Part shown: positions 1 to 11,383 of the stretch, one piece after another | How positions within the stretch are numbered: the stretch's first letter is position 1 | Layout of the letters: each line of letters begins with the position of its first letter | Assembly (NCBI GenBank): GCA_010094045.1 | Contig: ML986625.1 | Span: 204,442-268,441, forward strand | From: Lojkania enalia | Lineage: Eukaryota > Ascomycota > Dothideomycetes > Pleosporales | DNA: 64,000 nt | Direction: 5' to 3' | Made by a program: the position numbers and the translations under genes | Notes under the pieces: generated by a model | Told to the model about the DNA's origin: nothing | What the model saw: the letters and a program-made list of their open reading frames with translations, nothing else | Databases searched by the model: none

Positions 1-1
1 G

Positions 2-184
2 AAATATTCTCGACAACTAGAGGAGGCCAACCCTGGGTTAGAAGGCGACGCAATTGCCGGGCTTGTCGAATTTTTGCAGCGAGAAAGAAAATCAGCCGAT
101 GCAGGGAGGCTGATGCGGTTGAGCATGAAACAATGGGGGGAAAATGTGAGGCTTCAGCAATTTCGACGGTCTTTAGAGGCTTGA
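2..184 (+). CDS. C-terminal end of an unknown protein (cut by window edge)
   Basis: The second frame is open from the left edge and stops at TGA 182-184, giving about 60 residues that end in RRSLEA. The fragment is charged and probably helical (EFLQRERKSADAGRLMRLS), with no motif I recognise. It lies tail to tail with the release-factor-like gene, 129 bp from that gene's stop. The upstream part is outside the window, so family, length and start cannot be judged. That it codes rests on the open frame and plausible composition only; a non-coding stretch remains possible. Confidence 0.5.
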   Translation, partial: KYSRQLEEANPGLEGDAIAGLVEFLQRERKSADAGRLMRLSMKQWGENVRLQQFRRSLEA

Positions 185-313
185 GGGAGAAAAGTTAGGT
201 ATTCCTTTGCCAGTATTACCTCCTTTAGATGCCTCGGCGGAGAGATTTATTACTGCCGCACGCAACCACAGTAATACGGCTCATCGAATTTTGCCCCATA
301 CTCGACCCGGGGT

Positions 314-995
314 TTAATCGTTGCCCCGTGCCCTCCTCGAGCTTTTCTTGGCGCTGTGTCGTTTCTTCGAATAGAGACGCCGTTGATTGTCCGATTCTTG
401 CAGGTTCTTCACATGCTGCGCTTGCTCCTTAGAGGTCTCGCCTGGAATCGCAGCGCGCCCTGCCTCTTGTACTGCCTGGCGAAGTTTTGCCCAACAGGCA
501 TTGGCATTGGCTTTGCGGTCGCGGCTCTCGTCGGATTGAATTACAATCGTGTCGGATCGTGGTGTGATATAGCGCAATGACTGGACCGCAGAATAAATGG
601 GTGGGGGAAGATATGGAACGAGATTCTCGACGAGCACCTTGAGAGTAGCTTTAGAATTAACTCTAGTAGTAGATCAGCATCAATTGATGGAGCTACACGA
701 AAGCTGTCACATACTTATTCACATTTTGTCCACCTGGTCCCGAAGATCTGCTGTATGTTACCGTGCCAATGGTTTTCGGAAACATGTCCTCGTTGATCCC
801 TAACTCTAACCATAACCGAGCATCGCGAAGGTCTTGCTCCCTTTCCTGGCCTGTCCTTCTCCGCTTTCCTGTAGCGAGGGCGTCTCCTTTAGTCTGATAT
901 CTTGCAGCGGTGGCCTCGAATCGGACGCCAACCACGACGGGCAAGCGACGGGTAGCGAGAGCGCACAGAACGGGGTGTGCTGGTGGTAGTAGCAT
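314..995 (-). CDS. Mitochondrial class-I release-factor-like peptidyl-tRNA hydrolase (ICT1/Pth4 type)
   Basis: Two exons, 995-715 and 662-314, joined across a 52-nt intron (gtatgt..ctag), give 209 residues from ATG at 995. The junction lies inside the RF-1 domain: exon 1 ends in SRSSGPGGQNVNK and exon 2 resumes with VNSKATLK. The GGQ tripeptide is the catalytic motif that places a glutamine in the ribosomal peptidyl-transferase centre to hydrolyse peptidyl-tRNA. No codon-recognition domain is present, so it resembles the short rescue factors (human ICT1, yeast Pth4), not a full release factor. The basic tail (KKRHSAKKSSRRARGND) is typical of this group and binds the ribosome. The first ~45 residues are Arg/Ala-rich and fit a mitochondrial presequence. 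It is divergent from NAB3 with 533 bp between the starts. An extra upstream exon cannot be excluded. Confidence 0.88.
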
Positions 996-1528
996 AGCGA
1001 AGGGTTATGCAATGCAGATTCGGGCTTGGAGCTGGACAAACACTCTAGCTCTGACTAAGCAAGTGATAGCTCCGAGGGCGCAAAAAGCTTGTCGACAGCC
1101 TTGCTTCCTCCGCAACCTCACTCTTACCACCGCCCACGACCACACACTGGCAACTGCTTGCATCTCGCCGCCACCACAAAGAACCCACTCCTTGTCTGCC
1201 TACATGGGCGCCCGCCCGCGCACTTGCTGAACCGCTCATTGCATCTGCATCTCTCGCCCTGTTCATGCTCGCTGCCGACCCCGCCATCGGACGCTCTGAC
1301 TGGACAATTGCTGCTGCACTGATCTCTACTCGTACAGAACAACCCCCACCCACTTGACCTCCAACCTTCTGGTACTGCCACTGTCACAGTCCGTGGCAGG
1401 TCCATCAGTCTCAGCAGCCCTCGTCGCCGTAGTAGTCGCATCGCGGCCCCTCGTAGATGACTTGAGTTTGATCTTTTCCCCCCTTGTGGCCTGAACCGTA
1501 ACACGCTCCACGCCGTGGCTTAGCATAC
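996..1528. promoter_or_regulatory. Shared upstream region of the release-factor-like gene and NAB3
   Basis: These 533 bp lie between two divergent starts. The part nearest NAB3 is rich in C and T on the + strand, as often seen in filamentous fungal leaders. Short open frames exist on both strands but none resembles a protein. I see no clear TATA box. Confidence 0.5.
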
Positions 1529-4195
1529 ATGATATCCAGTCCACCGCAAGAAGCAGAGCACGTTCGTGGCAAGACCCTCACGCCCGAGTCGCCGAAACCC
1601 GTCCACTATCCTTCGCCCTCAAATATCCCCATCTTAGAAAAGCAGATGGACCCAATGTTTAATGACCCTGCGCTAAGTGTCGGAACGCCCGCATCCTTCC
1701 AATCATACCCGCAGCAGACCCAGACGCCCAGCGCCCAGTCAACAACCTCATTCTACGTCGAACAGCAGCCCGCTCCCAATTTTCAGAATGTTGCGGCGCA
1801 CAGCTCTGTAGGCGCTGCGCCAACTGAATATTCTCAGTCGACGGGCTATGGCGCCGGAGTGGGTTCGCAGACTCAAGATACACCATCAATCCAAAATTAT
1901 TCAACCCACAATCAAGCGCTCGCTGCTTCCTACCGTGAGGCCAGTTCTACACCCGGTCAAGATACACGGAGTGCGTATCCAGTGTCTTATGACCCCAATT
2001 TATATGCCGTCCACCAAACGCATGCCCAACAACCCCAAGGCGATCAGTATAATGCTCAAGCCAGCACGGGCGGCATCAACTTTCAGGCTTTACTCGACAC
2101 TTTGTCTCCCACTGGGAAGAGCGGTGGCTCTGACCAATATGCCACCCCTTCAGTGCAATCTCAGCCCTCCCCACTGAGCCAAACACCCATCTCTTCTCTG
2201 CCGGCGGCTCCAAATCTCCCTCCTCGGCCTCCACCCCAGGAAAAGCCCGCAACGCACCCTAACTACAACCCCAACGATGACATTAGATCATATCATCCGC
2301 ATAGTCAGAAGCCGCCCAACGCACAGTTTCGTGGCCCTGGCCCATTACAGACATTGAATACTCGAGGAGGAATGGCCAACCAGGATAGTTTGTCCGCGAC
2401 ACGATCGAATCAAAGCCCAAGCACCCCAGGATATGCTCCACGACGATCGGTCGATCTGCGAAGCGCCACGCCCGACGATGAGGACGCTCGTTGGCCGCCA
2501 GAAATTAACAAACTATATGAGGATTTTCTCGAGGAGGAGAGGAAATTTGTATCGGATGGCCAATGGGACCAGTTTCCGGCAGGATCCCGATTATTTATTG
2601 GTATTTCCAGAATGCGCTCCGTGTTAGGTAGGCACGTTCTGACGCGAGCCCAGGTAATCTTCCAACCGAGAAAGTCACGAAGCGAGACATCTTTCATAGG
2701 TTCTTCAAACATGGCAGACTAGCACAGATATCGATAAAGCAGGCATATGGTTTTGTCCAATTCTTAGATTCTGCTTCATGTCTCAAAGCATTACAAGAAG
2801 AACAGGGACGGACGGTCCGCGGGAGAAAAATGCGTAAGTAATCCACCATATAGACATATACGGTCGATCTAACCTAGCCAGACCTCGAAATCTCGAAGCC
2901 CCAGCGCAATACCAAGAAGGCAGATAGCCACACTGACAGAAACGGTGCGCGGCGACGATCGCGTTCTCCTGACTACACGAGGGGAGGGACTGGTCCTCAG
3001 CCTAGGAACGTCGACCGATATACGGGCAGCCAAAATGCAATATCTCCTAGAGAGAAGGATAGCAGAAGGTTTCGGGACGACTATCGTATTATACGGTCTC
3101 CCTCGCCCCCACGCGGAGGGCGCGGTGGACGCGGACGAGACAGGAGTCGAGATAGATATGATGGATGGAGGAGAAGCAGGTCAAGGTCACCTCGGAGATA
3201 CAGGAGCCCGTCACCGCGACGACCCGTAGACGACGACCTGCCTCTTCCACATAGAGCCCCTCATCAGATCCCCGATGTCCAAGTATTGGTTGTCAACGAT
3301 AGCTTGCCTCGGTGAGTAGTCTATTATTTATTTCTATATGCCTAAACTAATCTAGTTATAGTGACTTCATCCGATGGGTCGAGGATACTTTCAAGCAGCA
3401 AGGGCTGCGAATTGACGTGCTTATTCTGAGTCCCCGCCTTTCCGAAGCAGCAGTTGTACGGAGGCAAATTGTTGAAGGTGTACTTGCTATCGTAAGGCTC
3501 AGCAACACGGCCTTAGCGAAGGGTAAAGTCAACCTCCAGGTGTTTGATCGGCGGGGTGGTGCCGATAATGTGCAATTCAACGGTATGCCAGTATGTCCCC
3601 ATTCCCGTATCAATACTGACATCGGATAGAATATGCGGATCTTGAACCTGCAACTGCTGCTGCGCTCGTTGTCCGAGAGAAGCAGGCCCAGTCACAGCCT
3701 TTGCAACCTCCTACGGTCCCATCTTATGGCCAAGGCTATGGAGTTCCTTCTCTTGCTACTCCAACCTACAATAATGCTCCTCCTCTTAATCCGTACCCGC
3801 CTACGCCTACAAGCAGCGTTCCCGACTTATCGAAACTGATATCTTCCTTGGATTCGAATAGCCTCTCTCAATTGCTCGGAGCCATGTCACAAAGCAATCC
3901 CTCTCAGGCCCTGCAACCGGCGCCTACAGCTCTCACACCAGATCTAGCGCGTTTATTAGGTTCTGTATCCACACCATCACAGCCTGTCTCGTATTCCCCC
4001 TCGGTGCAACCACCTTCACAGCAATATCCGAATTCGTATCAGAACAACGCGTTGGCTTCGCTACTTCCCGGTCGACTCCCTGTGCAGCCTTCTGCCACAG
4101 ACCCCGCGCCTACCCAGATGCCGACACCAGCTCCGGCTTCGGGTCAACCAGATATGAATGAGATTATGGCACAATTAGCAAAGTATCAGCGCTGA
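1529..4195 (+). CDS. NAB3: Nab3-type RNA-binding protein
   Basis: Five exons (1529-2600, 2654-2833, 2882-3311, 3362-3582, 3630-4195), phases closing, give 822 residues. Residues 1-350 are a Gln/Pro/Ser-rich disordered region. A single RRM follows from about residue 353: RNP2 is LFIGNL, split by intron 1, and RNP1 is QAYGFVQF. After it come an Arg/Ser and RGG-like stretch, then a conserved block (VQVLVVNDSLPRDFIRWVED) resembling the anticodon-binding-like fold of fungal Nab3. The tail is Pro/Gln-rich and ends in a short helix (MNEIMAQLAKYQR). Yeast Nab3 works with Nrd1 and Sen1 in early termination and surveillance of non-coding transcripts in the nucleus; fission yeast has an ortholog of this layout. 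The start is the first in-frame ATG. Introns 2-4 have strong gtaagt, gtgagt and gtatgc donors. Confidence 0.9.
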
Positions 4196-5403
4196 TCCTG
4201 TATTCTATGAAATGCTAACTCTTAATCCGAAGGGGAAAGGGGACGAAGAAGTGACCTCCGAAGACTAGGCAAGCTCTATTGAAATTGCACCTCTGGGCCG
4301 TCTTATTCTGAACTTTCCCACTACTACGGCGAGCCTTGGCGTTTTAGGGGGCTGGTAGTATGGATAACTCAGTCTTGGTTTCGTATTCAACGTGTCATTG
4401 GTTTGTTTATTCACCGGCCATGCAATGGAATGCTAGTGGGATTTTATTGTAGCGATGAATGTGTGCGATTGATATTTGATTCTTGCCTGATTTTTTTTTG
4501 GGCCTGGCGCTTAAGGGAAAATACAAAGTATGGGTGGTTGCATCGGCATTTTTTAGGGTTTCTTCGGTCGTTTAGCGATCGAACGGGGATTTGAAGGTCT
4601 TTATAGGTGGGATTGTGGAATGGATGGACGATGTGTATTGAGGATAGTGGGAAGGTTCTTGATGAGTAATATATGATTATTACTGTGATGTATGTTATGT
4701 GTAGTTTTGTCTAGGCGGTGGGAGGGGGTGTAAGGTTATTAGGAGGGGCACTCTGGGTGGTTCATGACGCGATTTTTAGTGTATAGGGAATTGGACATGA
4801 TTCATGTGATGCACTTTGAAGATAATGTCCGAGTCATGAGGAGGTAGAAGAGGTGTTCCATTACGGTGAGCATGTTGGGCTCGGAGATTTGAAGGCGTTC
4901 CTGTGCCCCCGAACAAGGGGCATGTAAGGATTTGCGTTTTTCATTGGTAGTTCTATCATAATTAAATATATAGCTAGCTGGATTCCCAAGGAAAATGTAT
5001 CGCTTACGCTTGCCTGTATCATTGGAATGGCTAGGTGGTTAGTTACGGGAAGCAAGGGCCTAGATTGATATCGTTTTCAGTATTTTTGGGCGTTTGCGAT
5101 ACCATCATCTATTGGCACTTCCTTATATGTTCTTACTGAGAGGAGGTTATGGGGCTTGAAAGATGTTTGAACCAGAAGAGGGCATCTTATCACGAGCAAT
5201 TAACCAACCGTTAAGGCTTCCGGAAGTCTCTTTTGTTACCCATTGATCATTTGATGGAAAGTGGCTACTCTAAATTAGGACTAGCACTTGACGCGGTCCA
5301 GTGACATCGCGACGGGGAAATGTGAACAGAGGGTTTTGCCCAGCAGAAAATCTAGCAGCAACGTTCACTTCGCATTCCCTTCTTTATTGCGTAACATCTA
5401 AAA
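4196..5403. other. Intergenic: NAB3 3' side and LETM1-gene 5' side
   Basis: About 1.2 kb between two genes on the same strand. It is rich in G and T on the + strand near 4.4-4.8 kb. Short frames here (for example 4403-4594) have no protein-like pattern. I see no RNA gene or repeat. Confidence 0.5.
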
Positions 5404-6522
5404 ATGGGCCTACGGCTTAATTTTCACCCCTTCATAATACCCCTTAGAACTCAGCGAGGAATCGGGACTTTAAAATGCCACCACCAATTTCACCTCAACG
5501 CTCGCGCAGCAGTCTTCACACCTTTCAACCACAATCAAACTCAAGACCTTTCAATATACCAATACCACCTACCACATAATATCTACCGTCATGCGTCGAC
5601 CAAGAGCGCATCAAAACACAAGCCCAAGCTATCCAAACCTCCGCCCTCCGTCCCTACAAAAACCACAAGACCTCACGTCTCCGGAGCGCAGCCTATTCTT
5701 CCTCCGCTATCTAAATTAAACCCACCTACCGATACATACGCTCCCGAGATCGTCGTTCCCCCGCGAAAACCAGGCCAGAATCGCTTTTCGTACTGGTTCG
5801 CCTCGGGAAAAGCATACTTGAGCTTCTACAAAATGGGTATATCGCGTATGCGTCAAACCGCAAAGCATGCAAAACAGCTACGCGCGAAACAACGAGAGAA
5901 CAGGTTAACGAGAGCGGAATTCCAGGTTGTGAGAAGGAGTAGGAAGGATATGATGAAGATCATTCCGTTTGGGGCTCTATTGCTCTTGCTTGGCGAATGG
6001 GTGCCGATTATTGCGCTGTGGATTACACCGATTGTACCAGAGGTGTGTAGGATCCCGGGGCAGGTGAGAAAGGAGCTGGGGAAGCTGGAGCGCAGGAGGC
6101 GGGATAGGGAACGCAAGCTTGCGATTGATGCTGCGAACTTGGTTGCGAGGGATCGAAGGCCCGGTATAGGGCAGGCCACGCACTCGCTTCAGCCACCGTA
6201 CACGTATCTTAACGAGGAGACTCTGAAGGGTTTGGATTTGTATGGCCTGTTGACTGTGAGCACAGGGCTGGATGCGCATAGTAAGGTTTGGGATTGGCTA
6301 TTTATGACCCCGCCGAAAAGCATGTTGAGGTGGAATGTAAGCAGGAAATTGGAGTATTTGAGGAAAGATGATGAGTTGATCGCAAGGTGTGGAGGGTGGC
6401 AAGGGTTGAATAATAAAGAGGTTGAAAGAGCCTGTGTCGAGCGCGGGATTTATGTTTTGGGGAAATCGGAAGGCGAGTCTAGGAGAGACTTAGCTGGCTG
6501 GTTTACTAGTTCCAGTAAGTAG
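5404..6522 (+). CDS. LETM1-domain mitochondrial inner-membrane protein
   Basis: One exon, 372 residues, starting at ATG 5404. Residues 1-70 are poor in acid residues with many Arg/His/Ser, consistent with a matrix-targeting presequence. A Pro-rich linker follows. The conserved core begins near residue 126 (FSYWFASGKAYLSFYKMGI) and contains the LETM1 hallmark: basic helix RRSRKDMMKIIPFGALLLLL and then a membrane segment at about residues 189-211. A matrix ribosome-binding-like region follows (LDLYGLLTVSTGLDAHSK). LETM1/Mdm38 proteins take part in K+/H+ exchange and help insert mitochondrially made proteins by binding mitoribosomes. At 372 residues it is shorter than Mdm38 and lacks its long coiled-coil tail, so it may be the smaller fungal paralogue. 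It converges with GRC3, with 304 bp between the stops. Confidence 0.85.
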   Translation: MGLRLNFHPFIIPLRTQRGIGTLKCHHQFHLNARAAVFTPFNHNQTQDLSIYQYHLPHNIYRHASTKSASKHKPKLSKPPPSVPTKTTRPHVSGAQPILPPLSKLNPPTDTYAPEIVVPPRKPGQNRFSYWFASGKAYLSFYKMGISRMRQTAKHAKQLRAKQRENRLTRAEFQVVRRSRKDMMKIIPFGALLLLLGEWVPIIALWITPIVPEVCRIPGQVRKELGKLERRRRDRERKLAIDAANLVARDRRPGIGQATHSLQPPYTYLNEETLKGLDLYGLLTVSTGLDAHSKVWDWLFMTPPKSMLRWNVSRKLEYLRKDDELIARCGGWQGLNNKEVERACVERGIYVLGKSEGESRRDLAGWFTSSSK

Positions 6523-6826
6523 GCTTAAGGACGATCTGTTGAGAATGACCAGAAAGGGGGTATTAATACGATTTTATATATGTAAGCCTATGTATGAATG
6601 TATAATATCCTGGGAGCCATTTTATGTACCTGCACGTGCTAGAAGGAAAAACCAACAACACGGATTGTTCAAACCCAGTTGAGAAAAGCGGTCGCTGTGC
6701 GATTTACTAGAGTCTAGAATGCAAAAGATCTATTCACACCTTCGTTCATTGTCAACGATCTTTGTATAATGTGCCGGCATTATTGGACTGATACATCTAT
6801 ACTTCTGACAACAAGGTTCAAATATT

Positions 6827-8837
6827 CTACTGATGAAATTTCCGCACCCGACGGATAGTGTTCAGATATCCCATCTCTCCTATCTTCTCAGCAGTTTCCA
6901 CCCAAGGAGGCAACACATCATGTCCTTTGCCTTCTGATTCAGCGTAATATGCGTCCTCAGTAAATGCCCAGGTAGGGTTCTCGCAACATCCGGCTACAAA
7001 TACTGTATGCTCCGGTTTGAGGGTGTACATGAGGTGCTCATGTGTTTTTGGCATAATGATTTGAACGGTTCGATGTGGGGGATCGAAGGATCGGACTAGC
7101 GCAGTGCAAACAACACTACTTGTTTGCGGATCTAGCGGCTGTACAATTCCACTTTTCTTATCTTCTTCGAAATATGGAATCCGTGACGCTTTTGTCCACT
7201 GTATGCTGTTTTGAATATCAACAGATGAACTGCTGACGATGTGTACCAGAGAACCGTTCAGAAACCCCAGCAGCGCAGACGGCGCGACTTGCTCGCCTAA
7301 AATCATGAAGCCGACGAACGACTGATATGCTGTCGAAGTCCCTTCGTAGCAGAGTTCCCATGGTACCATGTGTGATAATGGCTTTAAATTGTATGTTGGG
7401 GTACGACGTTCGGATTTTGTGGAGCCGGTAGTATGAAAGTAGGCTTGCATTTGCATACTCCTCAGCTCCGTCTCGGAGCGCATGGAAAGAGCAAGTGGCC
7501 CCTGTGCAGGGATTTGATTGTATGATATATTCTGATGGGCAGCGATGGTGGTAAGAGTTTCTAATATGCTAGGCTGTGCATCGTACGGAGCATGAAGGTT
7601 GTCGAGGTGGATTAAGCGTTGGGGCTTTACGAGAGAGATGATGCGTTGCAAGAGAGGAAATTCTGAACTGAAGAGCCAGCCAGGTGTGTTTACGACCAAG
7701 GGGATAGAGGAGTTCCGGTAGTGGTGGTTGAGATAGGTTTGGTAGAGGTCGGAGGCACATGAGTAGAAGTACTCCCGGTAGTCGTCCATAGTCTTTATTG
7801 GGAAAGAATGAGCACGTATCAACTTATTCTTTACCTCTTTGCTGGGCACAGCAGATAGATGCGTGAATGTCGGCCCAAGGTTGACCTCCCTTACGAGTGC
7901 AAGCGAAACCTGGCCGTGCAAAACATACTCGGAATTGCAGGGATCAAGATCTAGATAATAAACGCCATCCCGCGGTTTGGAGTTCTTACCAAAACCGGTG
8001 ATGTAGCGGTTGAGAAGTCTTCGAGCAAAACTGGATTTCCCAGTGATAGGTGCGCCAATAACGAGGACTTTCAGGGAGGTAGTAGCAGTTTCCTCGGTGC
8101 ATGCAAGCCAGGCCGAAGGCGTAAGGAGCGGTGTTAAAGGACGTGATAAGGGATCTTGTGTAGTTTGAGGAATGAACGAGAAGGACTTCGCACTATTCGC
8201 TCCGGAATTGGACGCCCAAATGTTCGTGAAGAGTGGGCTGATGTTTACGAAGGGAACAGGTTCCTTGCAGCTTAGAAGGTGTATCCAATTTTCATGGTCC
8301 AATCCCCGGATAGTCATAATGGGATGAGTGGATGGGGCATAGGCTCGATGGACATTTGGCGTCTCACTCTTCCCGGGATTTCTAGCGATGTTGGCGCCAT
8401 TGACATTTATGGCTCCTTTGAGGACAACGAAGTCGTAGCAACCAACAAAGGAAGCCGTCTTATTCTTGTTCAGGGAAATGGTGAGTTCATCCCCAGATTC
8501 GGAAATCACATTTGTGTTCTCGTAGCGCCAATTGCAAAGTTGGAAGTTTGTGAAGACCTCGGTAACATCCTCATCAGATTCTTCTTCATAGTCTGATGCC
8601 GTAGCTTCTGAATATGAGCTCGGGGCTTCATTTTGTGCGCCGTCGACTTGTGATACCTGATCTGTCAGTTCCCGTGCTCTGAGCTTTGCCGCTGCAATTG
8701 CGCTGATTGGCCTAGCTCCCGGATTTGTTCCCTCTACCGAGATAATTAGAGCAAGGTGTCGGCAGCTTTGAGGTGTGCTCACCCATTGACGAAGCCCCTG
8801 AGGGATTCTGTTCCCCACGCTTCCTTTTGCCAGGCAT
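6827..8837 (-). CDS. GRC3: Polynucleotide 5'-hydroxyl kinase Grc3
   Basis: Two exons, 8837-8783 and 8733-6827, with a 49-nt intron (gtgagc..gtag), give 653 residues. I chose ATG 8837 because splicing yields MPGKRKRGEQNPSGASSM followed by the family block GARPISAIAAAKLRA; the longer open frame upstream has no ATG and reads through the intron. An acidic stretch (EEESDEDVTEV) precedes a beta-rich N-terminal domain. The kinase P-loop GAPITGKSS is at about residues 245-253, a Walker B-like LVVNTPGW follows, and a C-terminal Clp1/Grc3 domain closes the protein. Grc3 phosphorylates the 5'-OH end left by Las1 in ITS2 of pre-rRNA and promotes Pol I termination; it acts in the nucleolus. It starts 218 bp from RPA34 on the opposite strand. 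Confidence 0.93.
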
Positions 8838-9055
8838 TTGTCAAGGATTACGGGTTTCGTACATGAAATGAAGCGTTCGGAAACGTTTAAGAGAACTTTC
8901 ACGAAACTGACCTAAACGGGACTAGTTCCGAGACGTTTCGCGTTCTCTGGGTTCCCGTGCAGGCGGTAACTAGCGGCAGAACTTTTACTCCACCAAAAAA
9001 CGTTCCCGCAACTCAAAGTCTCCCGCTTCATATCTATGATGGCGTTGCGAACACG
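8838..9055. promoter_or_regulatory. Bidirectional promoter of GRC3 and RPA34
   Basis: Only 218 bp separate the two ATGs, so both 5' leaders and any promoter elements must share this stretch. An out-of-frame ATG pair at about 9036-9041 lies just before the RPA34 start and could act as a short upstream frame. No TATA box is evident. Confidence 0.65.
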
Positions 9056-10421
9056 ATGAGTCAAGTTACGAAGACTCCAATACCTCTCCCGGGTGCCAGT
9101 CCCAGGCGTCCTACCAAGGCGAAACGGACGTCTCCTAAATCTTCACAATTGAGCAAGGAAATCGTCTCAAGTAGCGACGACTCAGGGAATGAAACAACAA
9201 CGCAGCCACAGCCGACTAAGAAGCCGACGAAGCAGAAGAAGTCTATAGACATAGCTGTACATCGACCGAAAACAAATGGTGTGCAAAAGCCGACTTCATC
9301 CAAGACACCCATTCCCATTCCTCGACACTCCAAGAAAGATGTAAATCAAGCGCGCGAGATCTCATCTTTAGAATCGGATGAGAGCGACGACGATGCGGCG
9401 GAGAATGCACCAAAATATGCGAACCAGAAGAAAAGAGATTTTGCAGCAGCATACTCAAGCGAGAGCGAGAGCGAGAGCTCTACAGTGAGTTCGAGTGAGA
9501 GCTCTAACGAGGTAGCATATGCCCCGGCTCAAATTGCTCAGAAAGAGTATAGACCATCCACAGATTTTTTTTGGCGCAAACCATTGACAATTACCAGGTA
9601 TCCCGGATCCAATCCGTCACATATCGTCGAGTCAAGGCCTACGCAGCCATACGTTCCCCCAAAAGGCTTCGAAGCATTATCCATACCCATAAAGGCCTCG
9701 TCTCCTGCGGTTACGATATTTGAACAGTTGGAAGGCAAGCGGATCTGGCACATCACCGCCCCCGCCGGTGTCCCCATTAGAGAAATCAAACAAGTAGCGT
9801 TGGATCAGGCCTTAAAGGGAGAGGCTATCCTCAATTACAAGGGAATCGACTATGGCTTTTCCACGGAGGAGAATGAAGCAGGGGCTCGGAACATACTCTT
9901 GCCACATCAGAATGGATATAAGACAGGTTCGTTTGATAGGCCTGTATTCCTCGCAAGATGTTGACAATTGCATAGTTTCCGCCCCAATTACACAGACACT
10001 TCGCTTACAACAGGTTATCCGGCTGCCCCATCTAAATCTAAAACAAGCTGATCCAAATTTGGGATCGGAGGCTGCAGCCTCGATAACGCAAAGTACGATC
10101 CGGGCCCCTCGTCCACAACTCAAAGGGCTGCGCATGCATTACTTCCCTTCTGGTTTCGGTGACGAAGAGCCAGGTACACTAGGATCTTCGGATAGCGAGA
10201 TTGAAGCGTCAACCCCTGCCAGATTGGGTGCCATGAACGGTGCTCTCGCTAATAGTAACTCCGAGAAGCGCAAACACGACCAGGAGGACGGTGAGATACC
10301 GGGCTCTGTGACAACAAAGCCAAAGAAACGTAGGACGCCTGAAGAACTTAAGAGAAGAGAGGAGCGGAGGGCGAAGAAGGAAAAGAAAAGGGAGAAAGAA
10401 AAGGCTAAAGCAAAACAATAA
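9056..10421 (+). CDS. RPA34: RNA polymerase I subunit RPA34 (A34.5 family)
   Basis: Two exons, 9056-9926 and 9976-10421, joined over a 49-nt intron (gttcgt..atag), give 438 residues from ATG 9056 (MSQVTKTPIPLPG). The N-terminal ~190 residues are Ser/Lys-rich with acidic Ser clusters (SSESESESSTVSSSESSNE), typical of CK2 targets. The folded core follows (PPKGFEALSIPIKASSP.., then IWHITAPAGVPI), matching the A34.5 dimerisation module, where 'PxGF' and 'WxIxxPAgvPI' are recurrent. The tail is strongly basic (KKRRTPEELKRREERRAKKEKK), as in yeast A34.5 and human PAF49. The subunit pairs with A49 to form a TFIIF-like module on Pol I in the nucleolus. Both neighbours' roles concern rRNA output. The weak point is the donor gttcgt, which is less common. 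Confidence 0.85.
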
Positions 10422-10719
10422 TGGATTGTTCGCTGAATAGATACTTTACGGCGTATTCAATGAACAAGGACTAAGGAGACCTTACACGATGATCACGGGG
10501 AATAGCGGACAATGCATCTAGCAGCAACTCCCGAGGGGAGTAAATGGAACTTATTTCCGAAGCTTAAGGTAACTTGATATGAAAATCATCTCTAGCGCAA
10601 TTGCTCAACGGCTGTGGCGTATGAAGATAATAGGCTTAGGCATACGTATCGATAATCTTTCACGAGAGCGGATGAGGTGCGGCAGACAATCAAGTGATCT
10701 GAAGATATTAATTGCGAAC

Positions 10720-11031
10720 CTAATTTCGTTTCTGATTCTCACTGGGACTCTGTAACTTGGTTCCCTCATGACGACGATTATTGCGCTGTTGAGTTTCAGT
10801 CAATTCAAATCCTGGCCAGAACATCGCTCCTTGCACGATAAGCTTAACGGCGCCCTGGATGTGCTGGTCCCACCAATTGTTTCTTGCGATAGCTAATGCA
10901 AGGGAATAGGGGTCTGGGCGTTCCTTCGACCATTCGGGGAATAAGGTTTGGACAAGGGTTTGGATTTGGCATTTTAAACATTGGCAGCTACGCTCAATGA
11001 GGGCGTGGCATATGCTCCGCTAGGGTCCTCT
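10720..11031 (-). CDS. Partial gene: Cys-rich small protein, last exon only
   Basis: On the - strand a frame runs to TAG 10720-10722 and encodes ICHALIERSCQCLKC, then LFPEWSKERPDPYSLALAI, NNWWDQHIQGAVKLIV and AMFWPGFELTE. The mix of Cys pairs, Trp-Trp and hydrophobic helices is unlike random sequence, and no ATG opens this frame. A natural acceptor (ccctag) sits at the upstream limit, coinciding with an in-frame TAG, so this is likely a last exon. I could not settle the first exon: an ATG near 11190 opens MARASFPSHSSEGQRQ, but no clean donor joins the frames. I do not recognise the family. A broken gene is possible. It converges with RPA34, 298 bp between stops. Confidence 0.45.
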
Positions 11032-11383
11032 TTGTATGGTGAAGAATTGCTGCTGCAGCGCAGTGAGAGAGTTGTGTTGCGGAAGCTAACGGTAGCTGTA
11101 TGCAATATGTAGGAACCACCCCTGCGTGAATGCCTCGGAATGTTGCCGCTGTCCCTCCGACGAATGACTAGGGAAAGATGCACGGGCCATCAAAACACGT
11201 CTGCATCCCTGACCAGGTCACTTTAGCGTGTTTTTGGCCTGCCAACACGAGCGACCTTCACTTCAGCGTCTGCACTCAACGCCTGGCAGCACACCGTTCA
11301 CTGAATGAATATGTCATTAAAGAGTCTGCACGCCTGCTCAGAATCACGCAACTACCCCGAGCGCTGAACGCGCCCCCTGAAGA

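Noticed and set aside
8735..8902. N-terminal extension of the GRC3 frame
   Set aside because: It lacks an ATG and reads through an intron; the spliced start at 8837 joins directly to the conserved block.
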